A stretch of 64,000 nucleotides of DNA from Nipponacmea schrenckii (GCA_030562195.1 CM060201.1:26580067-26644066), one strand, 5' to 3'; counted from the first letter of the stretch, positions 1 through 12,640 are shown. A program made the numbers and translations. The notes: a model not told the origin generated them from the sequence alone.

Positions 1-1
1 A

Positions 2-989
2 AACTACACACCCCCACAACCGAACTTACCAATCAGCCCATTATCTTCGTCAAGTAAATCCAGTGGAACAAGTAATGGAAATAAATGGTTACAATTATCT
101 GACATCTACGCGGCATTATTGAATCCAAAGAATGTTGTGACTTCTTCTCCTCTTGAACCGAAAAATAATGTATATTACTTATACCACTTACAGGAAATTT
201 TTTAATCATATTTCTGGACAGTTTGAAAATACAATTTCTAGTATAGACTGCCGCATTTCCCCTTCATTGGTTTTTGGTACTGACAAGGAACAAGCCCTCA
301 CTAAAGCTATTGAACATTCATTTCCTGGTGCTAAACGTAGACTTTGCAGTAGACATCTGAAAGAAAATATCAGTCACTATTTGACCAATGTGGTTCCAAC
401 GAAAAAACACGAGAGAAAAATTATAATTGACAAGATATTCGGTGACAGTGGACTTGTTCATGCAGAAGACTCTTTTGCTTTTGAGACAATTTCAGAAGAC
501 ATAACAGATAATGTGAAAAGTGACCAATTTTTATCATATTTTAACAAGCATGTTAAATTTCAAATTAAAAACTTTGTATTCGTAATTGAAAATGAAATGT
601 GGACAAATAATAACGCTGAATCTATGAATCATGTATTGAAATTAGCCATAGACTGGAAGCCCAGAAATCCTTCTGAACTCATTGAAAAAATATATAAAGT
701 CACCGAGTTACAATTTCTAGATATGAAAAGGTCACTGTATGGCAATGGAAACTTTAAACTAAGTAAGAATTCTGTCCATTACAAAACATCTGTATCCACA
801 TGGCATTTAAAATCAGCAGAACAAAAAAATATCATTTTCCAAGACTTCCTTAATGCAAAAAAAAGTAAATTACATCAGCCTAAAAATATTTGTTCTACCA
901 ACGGTATATTGTCAATTCCAAATTCTATCAAAAGCCTTGCAAAAAAACCTTTCCAAAGAAAGAGATCTAAATCTGAAAGAGCACGATGA
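2..989 (+). pseudogene. MULE-type transposase, C-terminal part, frameshifted
   Basis: A reading frame is open from base 2 to about 206. It then needs a one-base shift at a T6 run (about 200-206) to join the frame that runs to the stop at 987-989. The second part has the layout of a MULE transposase domain: a VFGTDKEQAL stretch holding a catalytic-type Asp, then a CSRHLKENI Cys/His pair about 30 residues later, then a helical region with NNNAESMNHVLK, and a basic tail ending RKRSKSERAR. The N-terminal part and any terminal repeats are outside the window. The single extra T suggests a recently dead copy or a sequencing error. The family call rests on motif recognition; a host gene derived from a MULE is less likely but possible. 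Confidence 0.6.
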
Positions 990-1022
990 ATGGCTATGTA
1001 TCTTTGTTATCAATCTTTAAAG

Positions 1023-1082
1023 TATCGTTTTCATTAATATTACTGTTATTATTATATTTATTATTACATTTATTATTATTAC

Positions 1083-1131
<49 letters not shown>

Positions 1132-1190
1132 GGATAATGTATTATTATCATTATCATTATTATTATTATGATCATCATTTACTGTATATT
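1023..1190. repeat. TTA/ATT microsatellite
   Basis: About 170 bases are built almost only from TTA/ATT triplets with a few interruptions. The leucine-only reading frame here is an artefact of the repeat. Confidence 0.9.
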
Positions 1191-1348
1191 ATTTTTAATT
1201 TTCTTGTTGATGTCACTTGAATAAAAATTAAAGATTATATTGTGCGTTCTTTCATATTGCTGAACCTTTAAATTCATGAAACACGTTTTTATGTTTTTAA
1301 AATTGTGTTTATGATCTTGAGCTTGACTCCCAGCAATGAACGTATTGC

Positions 1349-1430
1349 GATTTGAGTAGATTTGAGTGTGATTTGAGTGTGATTTGAGTGGATTTGAGTG
1401 GATTTGAGTGTGATTTGAGCGGATTTGAGT
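1349..1430. repeat. Short tandem repeat, gatttgagtg unit
   Basis: Seven or more copies of a 10-12 base unit (GATTTGAGTG, with optional TG) run head to tail. No coding role is visible. Confidence 0.85.
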
Positions 1431-1439
1431 AAAAAGACG

Positions 1440-1993
1440 GACCGCAATTTTGGTGAGGAATTCATTCTTTTGGTGGTGGTCTGGTTTAGATGAGTTTTCT
1501 AAATAAGTTTTTTGTCTTCTTAGATTGTCAAATTTGGTTTGGTGTGAGGTTTTGATTTTTTTGCCAAGAAGGTCGTTGGTCTTCTCTTGCTTGGTTCTCA
1601 GGTCTTGAAAATCAGAGGTGGAGAGGATATTAAATTGTTAATAGTTTTTAATTCTTGGTATTGCTGTTCAAATTTGATGGAGAGGCGTTGTTTTTGGTTT
1701 CGGTGGTGCTGGATTCTTTCCTTTACCAGAGCATGGCTTGCCCTTTCTAGAATCTTTTTAGCTGCTGATGAATTGACAGACGAGCGAAGGGTCAACCCCT
1801 TAGGAATAAGCTTATTGTCCCTACATCTTAATAAAAACGTTAAATTGTTACATGTTTGAACTCGTTTGCCTTCAGTCTTCTCAAGCTTGTTTATGAGTTT
1901 ATTTGCCACATCTCCATATTGATGACGAATAAAGTCTTTAAATGATAAATCGAACATATTTACTATCAGTTGCCCCTGTATTTGAAAACACAT
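1440..1993 (-). pseudogene. Penelope-like element, N-terminal ORF fragment
   Basis: The frame 1598-1993 contains a CNNLTFLLRCRDNKLIPKGL stretch followed by a Lys/Arg-rich helix. This resembles the region before the reverse transcriptase in Penelope-like retroelement proteins. A frame change near 1605 links it to a second open stretch down to about 1440 that is also basic and helical. No reverse transcriptase or GIY-YIG domain follows here. Two other fragments of Penelope-like C-termini occur at 9.4 kb and 23.2 kb. The assignment is by resemblance only. Confidence 0.45.
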
Positions 1994-1995
1994 TC

Positions 1996-2545
1996 AATTT
2001 TTAGCTCGTAAACATTCTAGAAGGCACAATACTCGACTGATTTTGACAAAACTTGCTCAAATTGTTTGATATCACCCACGGATTAACCCTATTGAAAAAT
2101 TATCGCAATTTTTAGCTCGTAAACCCTCTACACGGCACAATTCTTTACGGATTTTGGTGAAACTTGCTGAAATTTTTTCTTATCACCCAAGGATAAACCC
2201 TTCAAAAATACCGAAATATATTTAATGAGTTATTGCCATGTTATAAGGTACAATTCTTGACATATTTTAACGAAACTCAGTAATATTGTACAATTATCAG
2301 CTCAGAAAAGAAATGTATGACCGAAGGCTGAATATTTCATTCCGGTGATTGTTACTGTACTATCAAGATTTATTAAATTTTATTGCTGCCAGCGGGCGTT
2401 TATTTCATTGCCCGATTAACGTTTTCGTTTTCGTTCTTATCCTCATTGGGGTCAACAGCTCAGCTTGATTAAATTTCATATATGCTCTTATTATTTTTGT
2501 CAGCTGCCAATCGGCTTATGTTACCTTTTCAGGCAAGCTATCTTT
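1996..2545 (+). mobile_element. Pearl/HINE-like element, variant-2 core
   Basis: The right end is clear: a degenerate GCCAATCGGCTTATGTTACC and a CAGGCAAGCTATCTT tail at about 2500-2545 match the right ends of the elements at 36.0, 37.6 and 45.5 kb. The core holds two copies of a ~120-base unit with TTTTTAGCTCGTAAAC and a GGCACAATNCT box. The left end is not defined. No protein is encoded. Confidence 0.5.
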
Positions 2546-2805
2546 GAAGTTTCTATAGAGTCTGTTCACCCACATGCTATTATATAAACCTCACAACTTA
2601 TATTGTCGCCATCCATGCCAATTGTTATATTCGGTGCACAGTAATGGCATGACAGGTACAAGGGTCACAGGAAATTTGGTCATAGTAATACTAATCAGAA
2701 ACTTGCTGACAATTCCCATCCTCTGACAGATCCTTCCAAATAGCTATTAGAGGCTGTGAATAGAATCAGCCAATTTCGGATTAAGTCATACGGCTATTAT
2801 GGTTA

Positions 2806-2880
2806 CATTTTGAGGAAGGGAGGGATTAATTCTCCCAGATGTACAGGCCTAGGATGAAACAAATATTTTATTGAGAAATT
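2806..2880. repeat. Dispersed repeat, copy 1 (pair at 22.85 kb)
   Basis: This stretch, centred on TTCTCCCAGATGTACAGGCC, is nearly identical to 22847-22925. Both lie in the same orientation. The element type is not known. Confidence 0.7.
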
Positions 2881-2885
2881 GGGAT

Positions 2886-3120
2886 AAATGCTCTGCATCT
2901 GCTGGATAGTTTTCTTTTGTTGTGACATTTTTTCGAAATTCTGAGCCACGTGTATTTACAATAATGTGTGTTTGCATATTATAAAGACGAGTTGCTTTTC
3001 CAAGATATATGCTCTGCATCTGCTGGATAGTTTTCTTTTGTTGTGACATTTTTTCGAAATTCTTAGCCACAATTATGTGTGTTTGCATGTTATAGCTTAA
3101 AGACGAGTTGCTTTTCCAAG
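2886..3120. repeat. Tandem duplication, ~121-bp unit, two copies
   Basis: The block beginning TGCTCTGCATCTGCTGGATA at about 2888 is repeated at about 3009. Both copies end with GACGAGTTGCTTTTCCAAGA. The copies differ by small indels. Confidence 0.85.
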
Positions 3121-3949
3121 ATTTGAATATTTACTAACGTCACGTATATACTGTGTGGGTTGGTGATCGAACATTAAAGTGAATCGATAATCGAACGCAC
3201 TGCACGTGCAATCGTTTCTAAAATTAGCCAAATAATCGAACACACCGAGATCTAGTGACATCCAGTCATGCTTGTCTGAATAAAAAAAAAACAACTTAAA
3301 TGGGCCTCTGATTTCTATCGACATGGTCCCCAACGTATACATTAGACTCAATCATCCTGTCTGGGTGTGAGACAATATGTTAATCTTTCGGATACCCGCA
3401 TATTTTAGAAAACGAAATAAAGAATTAAATATTCACTTCGAGATACTGTATATCTATATCTGAACCTGTAACTTTAAGTTCTATCCATGAACTAAAGTTA
3501 TGTCCTTGTCTCATAGGAACAAAACCGCTAAAGACCCTGGTTAATCCTAATGAAACGAAATTTTGTGGCCCATAGAGGCGAACAACGTTATGCAACTGTC
3601 GATGGATATGAACTGAACGACTAACGCTTTTCCAAGTCGTTCTTCAGTTCTGCATTTCTGACAAGAGAAAGCCGGGTTTAGAAATCCAAAGATATATTAT
3701 CACAACCCTAGTTTGAATCTTGGATCTTCATGGTGGTGAGGAATCGTCTTAAATCGCTTTCTCAATTCAAGAACGTTATTTTAATTGATTGAACTAGAAA
3801 TGCTATGGTTGCATTGGATAATCCAAGATGCCCCAACCAATAGGCCCAATATTTAAGAACTAAATTCTTTCAAATATATTTTATATTATATAAAAGTATG
3901 ATTTGTTACACCTTTATATAACTTGAATTATTATCATGGTTGGTACGCT
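3121..3949. other. GOT1 3' flank, no gene seen
   Basis: Nothing recognisable is present. The part next to 3950 is expected to hold the GOT1 3' UTR; I see no canonical AATAAA on the minus strand in the last 150 bases before the stop. Confidence 0.4.
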
Positions 3950-6900
3950 TCAAAAATTGACAACAGCATCATGGATGGCTTTGGAAATATAATGCACATT
4001 TTGACTGGTAACAGCACACATGTTAATTCTACCCGTCTTAGTTAGGTATATGTGATATTTTGTACACAAACAATCAACTTGTGATTCTGAAAAAAAAAAC
4101 ATGAATATCATAATGGATTAAGGCTTCATGAAACGCAATTGCGAGCAAATTCAGAAAATTTCGACGTTCCACACTAATGTCAAAATAACACCAACAATAC
4201 GCTATAGTTTTCGACATGCTTTAAAGTAAATCAATGAATGGAAATGAAATGTCAACATGCAGAAAATGGGTTGTAAGAATCAGTGACATGTTACTATGCA
4301 ATTGAAAAATAGCTGGAATAAGAATTACTGACAGGCTATGTCGACAATAATATCTTACTTGTCATTCCAGTAAAGATAAACATTCCTGTTTGACTTGTAA
4401 TAAAGCCCCATGATCCAGGTGTGTTTAATTCTATCAACTCATTATATAGTCGTTTCCTCATGGATTTAATACGATCAGCCATAACCTTCACTTCTTCTTT
4501 CCTGTAAAATAAACACATTGATTACTCTCCAAGTTCCAACCAATTTTCAACGATACAACTTTTCAAAAGGTTTGCCACATCTTTACGTTATGCTTTTTGG
4601 GAAGGTTTTTAGAAACTACTGTACTTTAAAGAAATATATGCCTACTTTAGTGTAGCCTATACGCAATAGGCAGTCTTATCCAAACTTACCACTGAATGCT
4701 CAGTTGAGGATTATTTAGTATTGTTGACACAGTTCTTGCTCCATGATGACACGGATTCGACCATAACTTTCTGATGATAAATTCAAATTGTGATCTCACT
4801 TCATCAAGAACTGATCTATCATTGGTTATAAGACAAAGATTGCCGAGTCGTTCATCTATAAATTTTAAAGAAAAATTTTGACGACATTAAAAACTGATTT
4901 GAAAATATGGTCAAGTAAAAATAAGTTGACTCTTAGAAAAATACTTCTATAAAATTTTTCTGCACAATTTCCAAGCGGCCATTGCAGTAATTATCAACGT
5001 CACATGTTTTCAAGTCCATTCAGGGCGGTCAGCAGGAAGCATTTGAAATAAAAAGGTTAAAATACTGCTTCTCAGTCACAACCTCACCCCTCCCCCACCA
5101 CCCCTTTCCAACGCAAAATGCCCAAGTTACTTATTCTGATAATCATCGATTACAAGAAATAACTTATTAATAACATACTATAAAGTCCAAAGTTTTTCGA
5201 GAAGGACTGAGCTATTATGAATTCGAAGCCGTCGGCATCCAAATATCTCAAAGGAAAAGCATCTGTATCTACATCACCGCTGACTAAACCTTGGTATGTA
5301 CAATCCATCAGCGGCATCAGCTGTTTTTTCTGAATTAAACAACATAATGAATACAAATAGAGGTACATGCATGATATTTCAAATTTCTCAAAATGCCAAT
5401 AACGGATGGCTATCATTTGAAGATTAAGATAAAACGCCGTAATCTTGCGTCCAAATTACAGAAAATATAATAATAATAAAAGCCCTTAGTTGTATCTATA
5501 ATAGCTTATAGGCCTACTATTCCGGAAGTGACGCCTGTCAATCATAATCCTCAAATTGGTTTTGTCAGGCAAATGAAAGTAATTATCTTGTAAAGCAACT
5601 GTTTAGATGAATATTAAATGTCTCACTAGTGATAAATATACACAAGTTATCGCTGTGAAAACGTAGAAATAACTAAAATAGGTAACACTTTGGTGTACAG
5701 TCCCTATTTATACTGTTCCTACCTTACAAATTCTGAATATTTCTTTCCATTGTTCTGGAGTTGGGTCGTTGGCTGTTGTGTTATGAGCACATGTATGGAA
5801 TATAACAACAGATTTCTCTTTGGCATTCTGAAATAAAAATAGAAACTTCACATATTGTCATAACACACAATAAAAAAATGTTAAGCTTACTCTCCTTATA
5901 TTTTCTTGATGTTTTTATATAAGTAAAATATTTTAAATCAAAATATCTCTATAGAATGTAGAAAACAAATCAGAATAAATTGTAATGCTTTTTATACAAC
6001 CAAACATTTTAAATCAAAATATCTGTATTATAAGAGAATACAAATAAGAATAAATTTAAACGATATTTATACAACCAAACATTTTAAATCAAAATATCTG
6101 TATTATAAGAGAATACAACTTAGAATAAATTTAAACGATATTTGTACAACCTAACATTATAAATCAAAATATTTGTATTATATTAGAGTACAAGTCAGAA
6201 TAAATTGTAATGATTGATACTTCCAACCTGTATATTAATAATATGCTTGTAATTACATGTACGTGAATATAGAACATTTATTTTCTCTAACCAAATCACA
6301 ACACATAAAACGATTCTACTCGAATTTACCATCACTCATTATTACAAATTGTTCTTAATTGATAATAGAATTTGAATGTTTTGACTTTTGTAGTGACCAC
6401 TGCTCCGTATATTATATAGGTTGACCATTAAATACCTAACACCTATTATATAAACGTACAACCTGTGATTATGAATCTTTAAAAAGGTGTTGTGGTGTTA
6501 GAATAATGTGACTGAGGGAGATTGCATTGTTTTCGGTCATGACATGTACAATTGTACACTAAAGTTTCTGAAGGTATCTATTGAAACGGGTATGTGAGAG
6601 AGACCTGGAGTCATGCTATGTATAATTGTACAACACAGACAATATTTCTGCTGATGAGCCTTATACTCCACTGGAAGATGGTGTTGAGTCAGATGAATCT
6701 CTAGAAAATGACAAGGAGGCGCAAAACACTCATATTCCAGCTTCTGGAAATGGTAAAACAAATTCAGCAACCAAACCTAAGTCAATTATTCGATGGAATT
6801 GTCCTGATAAAAGTATATGAAGCCATACATTTTCCAAACTTTTGCTGATGAAACAAATCGTTACTGTTTACGTGAAACGGGTCGTAATTTGGAACCAATC

Positions 6901-9900
6901 CAGCTGTGATACAAAAATGTCCATTCTCATGGTTAATTTGGGATTTCCAAGGATTCGTATGTTTTGGCAGCATGTAACAAAAGTTAACAGAATTTCAAAC
7001 ACCATGCCTTTAAATCGGTATTTTCAACTTCGTAGAAACCTCCATATCAGTCCTGCTAATGAACGCGATGATGGTTCAGTGCAATCGCTGACGTGAAGAA
7101 TACTGTGTTGTTGATGGGCAAATGATCCCTTGCATTGGACGTGTCCCAGCTAACAATTCATCAAGAATAAACCAAACCTAATGGAAGTGAAAAACTTTGT
7201 TCTTTGTGGTAAATCTGGAAGAGCCCTGGATATTGAGCCGTACCAAAGAGCAGGAATAGGCATTCCAGCAGCAACAAAATCATGGACTTAGGCTTCTATT
7301 GTTTGAGACTGTCTGAAACAGTCAACAAAAATTACAAGATCTGTTTCGATAACTATTTCACTGGAATGCATCTGCTGCGTAAGCTGAAAGTGAAGGGGGT
7401 ATTTTCGATTGGAGTTGTAAAATTAACAGATTGGGAAGTTGCATACTGAACAGTGATAGAGAGGCAGGGGCTCTATTGATAGCAAAATTTCTGCAGATGG
7501 GTATATTGCATTTGTTAAATGGCAGGATAATGGTGCATTTACCTTATCTTCTACATTTGCAAGCATTCAAGAGATAGATTAAGTTTAGGATGGAGCTCGA
7601 GTGCAAAAGCGCACGTTTACCGCCCAAAATGTGTCCAATTGTACAATGAATACATGGGGGGAGTAGACAAACTTGATTTCCTTGTTTCTTTGTACAGAAT
7701 TAGAGCCAAGACCAAGGAATGGCCTATCGGAGTTATTTTTCACTTTATTGATGTTGCCTTGGCCAACACCTGGTTGGAATACGGGGATAAAGAATATGTG
7801 CATCGTACACCCAAAGGACGAGTATTAGATCTCTTAAGTTATATTAACGAGGTTGCTTCTGGTTTGATGCAAGCTTCCCTTTCACCTTCCCCTGTACAAC
7901 TAGTTGGTCGTCCGAGGTCACTATCTTCGTCTATCTGATTGAATCTGATGAATCTGATTACAATCAGCGCCCTCTGTCACCCAAACCACCCAATAAAAGA
8001 TCGAAACCTGACGAAACACTTGTTCGTGATGTTGGAAGGGTTTAAATGGCCGGAGTCGTGTTAAATGTTCAAAATACAACGTGTTTTTATTTCTTAACAA
8101 GGACAAAAATTGTTTTTGTTATAAAAAATAGTAATGAAATAAAGTTGATGCTACTCTTGAAAATTTAAGAACATTTGTCTTGAATGATTCACAATGTGTA
8201 CACATCATCTCATTTGGATAATTAATTACACAAATTAAAAAGAAAAAGCGTGCTATAAATCGTTTAACTCGAGAAAATATTTTTCGATCTGTCTAATTTT
8301 CAATAAGGTTCATTCTTGGGTGATTACAAATAATCACACCCCGTTTTGTCAAATTCAATAAGACACCAGCTCTCTATCGTTACCGTAAAGAATTCAAGAA
8401 CAAGGGCAATAACTCATATTAAATACAATTTTCGACTGGTTTCATTTTCAATAGGGTTCATCCTTGGGTGATTACAAAGACTCAGACAAAGTTTCGTCAG
8501 ACAAGGTTCATCCTTGGGTGATTACAAAGACTCAGACAAAGTTTCGTCAAAATCCACCAAGAAACCATGTATCTATCGTGGCAAAAACAATTGTGGACAG
8601 ACAGACAGATAGTGGCGATGACTGTCGTAAATCTGTCCGGCGAGCAAAACTTCACTTCAAAAATCAATAATCTTGTTATACCATCCATAGAGCTGTCCAA
8701 TTCCACAAGAGGTACATACTTAAAAGGATGTTCTGAATATACTCATATGACAAAAATGGTCGAGCGACTCATACGCGTTCGTATCTTACCTTTAAATCAT
8801 CTGTTAAACCATGGAAATCTAAGCCTTTAGTGGTAGGATCCCAATACCTATATTCATGTATCTGTGGATAACCCGTCGCTTGAAATATACCTACATGGTT
8901 ATCTGAAAAAGAAAGTCAAATGTGAGTAGGAAACGATTATTTTCGTCATTTTGATGACAAAATAAAAAGACTAATGAATATTTGCATAACCATCATATAA
9001 CACCATTTTATTGTGTTTCTCTCGTAAATCCCGAAAAACAGCGAGGTCAACAAAGTGTAGATTTTATTAACTCTAAGAATACTATGTATGAAAAACCTGT
9101 ACAAGTGACAGGAAACAAAAGAACACAGTAAAGTCGAACGGAACTACAGTTGTATAGTGCAATGATAGTAATAGAACATTCTAGAAATATTTAGACCTAA
9201 GAAGAACTACAAATCTCCATTCCTTCAAGGTATTACTATGTCCACAGAAAATGGCACTACGTATACAAGGTAGCCATTTGTCAATTATGTACATGTATTT
9301 GTTTTTCATTTTTATTTTTGCATTTTTGTTAGCGTTATTATATAATCTAAATATTTATTTTCGCATTTTGTCATCGAAATTTTCACTTTAATTCCCACTC
9401 CCAGTTCAACTTACTTCCATACCTTGATCCCTACTTTTTACACTTGCATATATAAATTTCCCCTTGAATTTTGCAACAGATCTTCTGATTTCGACAAAGC
9501 CTGTACCGACTGTCTTCTCAGAACAGAAAAAGCATGGATACTCGGTTGTAGTAGATGCAAAATATACCCATTCATATCAGAAACTCATTATTTTTTAGGT
9601 ATTTCTACGAAACAAAGATACCCGTGTAACCCGATCCAGGAGCATCTGACATGTGAAAACTCGAATGTCATGAAGAAATGCCCAAAACAATATGTAAGGG
9701 AAACTAAGAAAATCACAGATAAGATATCAAATTTAAAAAAGACATTTCAATCCTGAAAGCACACATAGCTCAGGGCAAGCAGTTCAAAGAGGCATCACAA
9801 TCTCAGAAGGAAGGAGTCACAAACGTTATTAAAATACCTTCATCTTTAAATGTATACCTACCCCACGTCAAACTGGAAACATAAACGGTATCGAACTTTA

Positions 9901-12233
9901 GCTTTTGATGTAGAAACTCAGCAGCTAATCTCAGGGTTCCTGTACCTCCCATACATTGTATACTCAAAACCTGAAATAGTTGCCCGCATTATGAGAACTG
10001 TATACAAGTATGATGATGATGAAATTCAACCAAGTATATAGTAAACCCATTCATCTCTCAATATACCTTTGAAACCAAAAGGCGTCTGGTGGAGTATCCG
10101 GAGAATTGAAGCAATTTAAGTCGAGTATCCGCAAAACATTATGGCCTCAGCTTTGATACTTTAAAAAGCCTGAAATACAAGGTGTTATGGTACCCGATAT
10201 ATTAAATCTTTCTTGGTCAAATTCAGATTGGGAGAATTGTGGATGTTTTAATCCAGCAATTATTGAAACTGTTTCTGTCTTAATCGAGATAATAAGGATT
10301 GCTTTCAAATCTGGGTGTACATTGACACTTATACATTGGTGTTTAAGAAAAGCCAACAGTTGGCCGAATTTTTGTCTTTAAAATTAAACAAATATTCTAC
10401 GTACCCGATTTTCAGAAATAGCACGACTGTTATCACCAAGTACCAATCTTGCAGCAGCTTCTCTAAATGAGGGCAGACCACAAATAGGTAGATACTCATG
10501 ATTAATGTTTTCGTCAACTACAACTCTTTTCTCTGCTTCCCTCACTACAGGTAATACCCATGCCTTGCCCTCATCAGTCCTGTAGGCTGAAAACATTCAG
10601 AAGACAGATTCATGATTATCAATTGTGTCTATATTTGATTATAATTTGGTTAGACTGTTACATAGTATAAGAACTAACTCTACCAATAGGTGAATGTAAA
10701 TATTAATTATTAGCTGTGAAAGTATTGAAGAACTGCAAAATAGTGTCGTTATTTTGGTCGGTTACAACATACAGTTTTTGTTATTTCATAGTTGATTTGC
10801 TTTCCTGGAAACTAGTAACGGTAAAAAGGGCAGTATTTATTACCAAAAAATACTGTAAATTATACCCGAAAATATTTCTATTGAGATAATGAATGATCTA
10901 AGAAGACATGTAAACATCATTAAATTTTATTTACGATAATGTAAATGCGCGAGCGAGAATTAACTGGTGTAGGGGTCAAACAGGAAAGTCAATAACGGGT
11001 GTGACCGCCATTTGCATTGACACATGCGGTGCATCGTCGTCGCATGGAGTTGATCAGTCTCTGGATAGTGTTTTAAGGGATAGCATTCCAATCCTGAACA
11101 AGGGCAAACTCGAGTTCCCGAATGTTATCCATCTGGCGTCGACGTGAAAGAGGTCGTCCAATTTCCTCCCATAAGTGCTCTATAGGGGAGAGGTCGGGTG
11201 ACAGAGCAGGCCACTACAGCACGGGGATGTTCTGCTGTGCAAGGTACTGTATGGAAACCCTTGCAGTGTGTGCCCTAGCGTTGTCCTGTTGAAACGTGTG
11301 AACATCGTGTTGTTGGTTGAAGAACGGCACATGGTTCTGCAGCACCTGGTACCGGTAGTAGACGGCGTTCACCCTTCCTCTGCAGAGATGGAGAGGCGTT
11401 CTGTGACGGTAGCTTATTCCGCCCCTACGGTCTGTCAGAACAACACAGTCGGCGTTAAAACGTTCACCACGTTCAACACGTATAAGGGGCCGCATCTCGC
11501 AGACGGTTCTTTACGGTGTTGGTGAATGAATCCACGTCGTCCTTGGACTTGAGCAGTCGTTCTGGTCGCCAATGGCACGTTCCCCACGTAGAGCAAGTTT
11601 ATGATATTGAGAAAATTTTAAGAAAGAAATGTATAGTATAAGTTGTTGAAGTATAATTCTAGTCAAAATTCATGGATATTTAAGACATTTAAAATTAAAG
11701 CTTCTATTGCACCCATAATACAATTTCGACTCGAATTCATTACATCAGGAGCAATAACTAAATATAAAAAAAAAAGTTCATTGAAAAGTTCAAAATTGAT
11801 GACAACATGTGGAAGAGTCAATCACTACCTTCCTCGAAAACCGTTTATCGAAAAATTGTCAAATTCGAACAGCTATCTAATAAATTAATATACTCACACC
11901 AAGTTCCATTAAAGTGTTTACCTATTGTTTACATAAAGTGTGAAATAGTTTTTGAAGTTTAAAAATTAACGGTAGTATTGTTTTAGTTAGATTATAAAGC
12001 AAAGATTTTAAAAATTTGAGCAAAAAGAAATGTCGACCGAGAACCCTTTAAAGTTTTTTTATTGGAATAAATATTACCCAGAATAAAAAGTAGCCTAATA
12101 TTCAATTGGTTCATTCGTACTTACCTCCGAGTCCAAGGTTGATTTTACACGTCGAATTATCTTCATCAAATTTTTTATTTAAGTCGAACACCTCTATTAC
12201 AGGTGCAAACCCTAAGTGTGAAAACACTGACAT
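3950..12233 (-). CDS. GOT1: Aspartate aminotransferase, cytosolic type (9 exons)
   Basis: PLP-dependent transaminase interconverting aspartate/2-oxoglutarate and oxaloacetate/glutamate. Coding exons (minus): 12125-12233, 10405-10586, 9862-9970, 8790-8902, 5723-5827, 5179-5329, 4690-4855, 4359-4501, 3950-4086. All have GT/AG borders and matching phases, giving 404 residues (human GOT1 has 413). Landmarks: NLGLGAYRTDE (32-42), NHEYLPI, GGTGTLR, W133, N187, D215 and Y218, PLP lysine K251 in AQSFSKNFGLY, and substrate arginines R285 and R379 (equivalents of R292 and R386). No targeting peptide is seen, so cytosol is likely. The usual NPTG after N187 reads NTTAN, and LLPSGR reads LTKTGR. The start ATG at 12231-12233 opens the only frame leading into the donor at 12124. 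It could be a divergent paralogue. Intron 4 holds transposon debris. Confidence 0.93.
5923..6222. repeat. 75-bp tandem repeat, 4 copies, in GOT1 intron 4
   Basis: Units start near 5923, 5998, 6073 and 6148. The 75-base unit includes TTTTAAATCAAAATATCTGT. The first and last copies are more diverged than the central two. Confidence 0.85.
6600..7940 (+). pseudogene. piggyBac-type transposase relic
   Basis: Pieces of a piggyBac transposase follow each other in order on the plus strand but in several frames. An acidic N-terminus (PLEDGVESDESLENDKEA) is at 6660-6720, a core piece with RISNTMPLNRYFQLRRNLHI at about 6990, a CFDNYFTGMHLLRKLKVKG catalytic-region piece at about 7340-7400, and YNEYMGGVDKLDFLVSLYRI with a following FHFIDVALANTWL at 7640-7770. 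Several stops and shifts make it non-functional. It lies inside GOT1 intron 4, antisense to the gene. I could not identify terminal repeats or a TTAA duplication. Confidence 0.8.
8290..8660. repeat. Variant-2 Pearl/HINE-like core with 50-bp duplication
   Basis: Contains GTTCATTCTTGGGTGATTAC-type blocks also found at 50.8 and 54.5 kb. A 50-base unit starting GGTTCATCCTTGGGTGATTA is repeated exactly at 8456-8505 and 8506-8555. Element ends are not visible. Confidence 0.6.
9424..9770 (+). pseudogene. Penelope-like element fragment, pre-GIY-YIG region
   Basis: A short open frame has Cys-rich spacing (C..CKIYPFISETHYF, EHLTCENSNVMKKCPKQYV) and ends in YVRETKKITDKISNLKKTF. It matches the minus-strand fragment at 23.2-23.7 kb, where YVGETKNKLRTRF continues into a GIY-YIG-like end. 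In Penelope-like elements this is the linker and start of the endonuclease. It lies in GOT1 intron 3, antisense to the gene, and is truncated at both ends. Confidence 0.6.
10940..11600 (-). pseudogene. Tc1-type transposase relic, copy 1
   Basis: The minus strand encodes the C-terminal half of a Tc1-family transposase, closely matching the copy at 28.1-29.15 kb. It keeps the second catalytic Asp in TFQQDNARAHTARVS and, further on, the SPDLSPIEHLW region in which the third acidic residue lies (DD34E spacing). An internal deletion near 11495-11510 joins the N-terminal AAGLR/RRL region directly to IRVERGERFN, removing the first catalytic Asp. The element lies in GOT1 intron 1. The right end is cut near 11600. 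Confidence 0.8.
11630..12124. other. GOT1 intron 1, degraded Pearl/HINE-like core, otherwise empty
   Basis: Near 11830-11870 the sequence resembles part of the PHRF1 intron repeat at about 34610 (GAAACCGTT, AAAAATTGTCAAATT). No protein or RNA gene is visible. Confidence 0.4.
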
Positions 12234-12640
12234 CTTTAATACAATTATAGGTGAAAGGTCCTAGAAATTATATTATTAGTTTCAACTGACCAACGTATTT
12301 CATAAATGTAAAGATAACATGTCCTAGTGCAACCGATTCAACGTGATTTTCATTATGATTATATAGTCTCTTGTAATATCTTTTATATCAAATTTGACAA
12401 GCAAACATACTTTCTACAATCATATTCTGACCCGGTTTATCACGTAAGTCGACCAAAAATTTACCGAATATATGTCAAGGGCATAAAAGCTAATTTTATT
12501 GAATTCGTCATTGTAATAAATATAACAAGGAATAGTTACTCATCCGTGTGTATAGGTAACGAAGATGATTCAAGTTTGGAAATTCAATCAAAGGACCTTA
12601 TTTAGCTCAATAAGTATAATTGTAGTCTATTATCTTTTTC

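Noticed and set aside
986..1171. A leucine-rich membrane-like small protein
   Set aside because: It is the translation of a TTA microsatellite.
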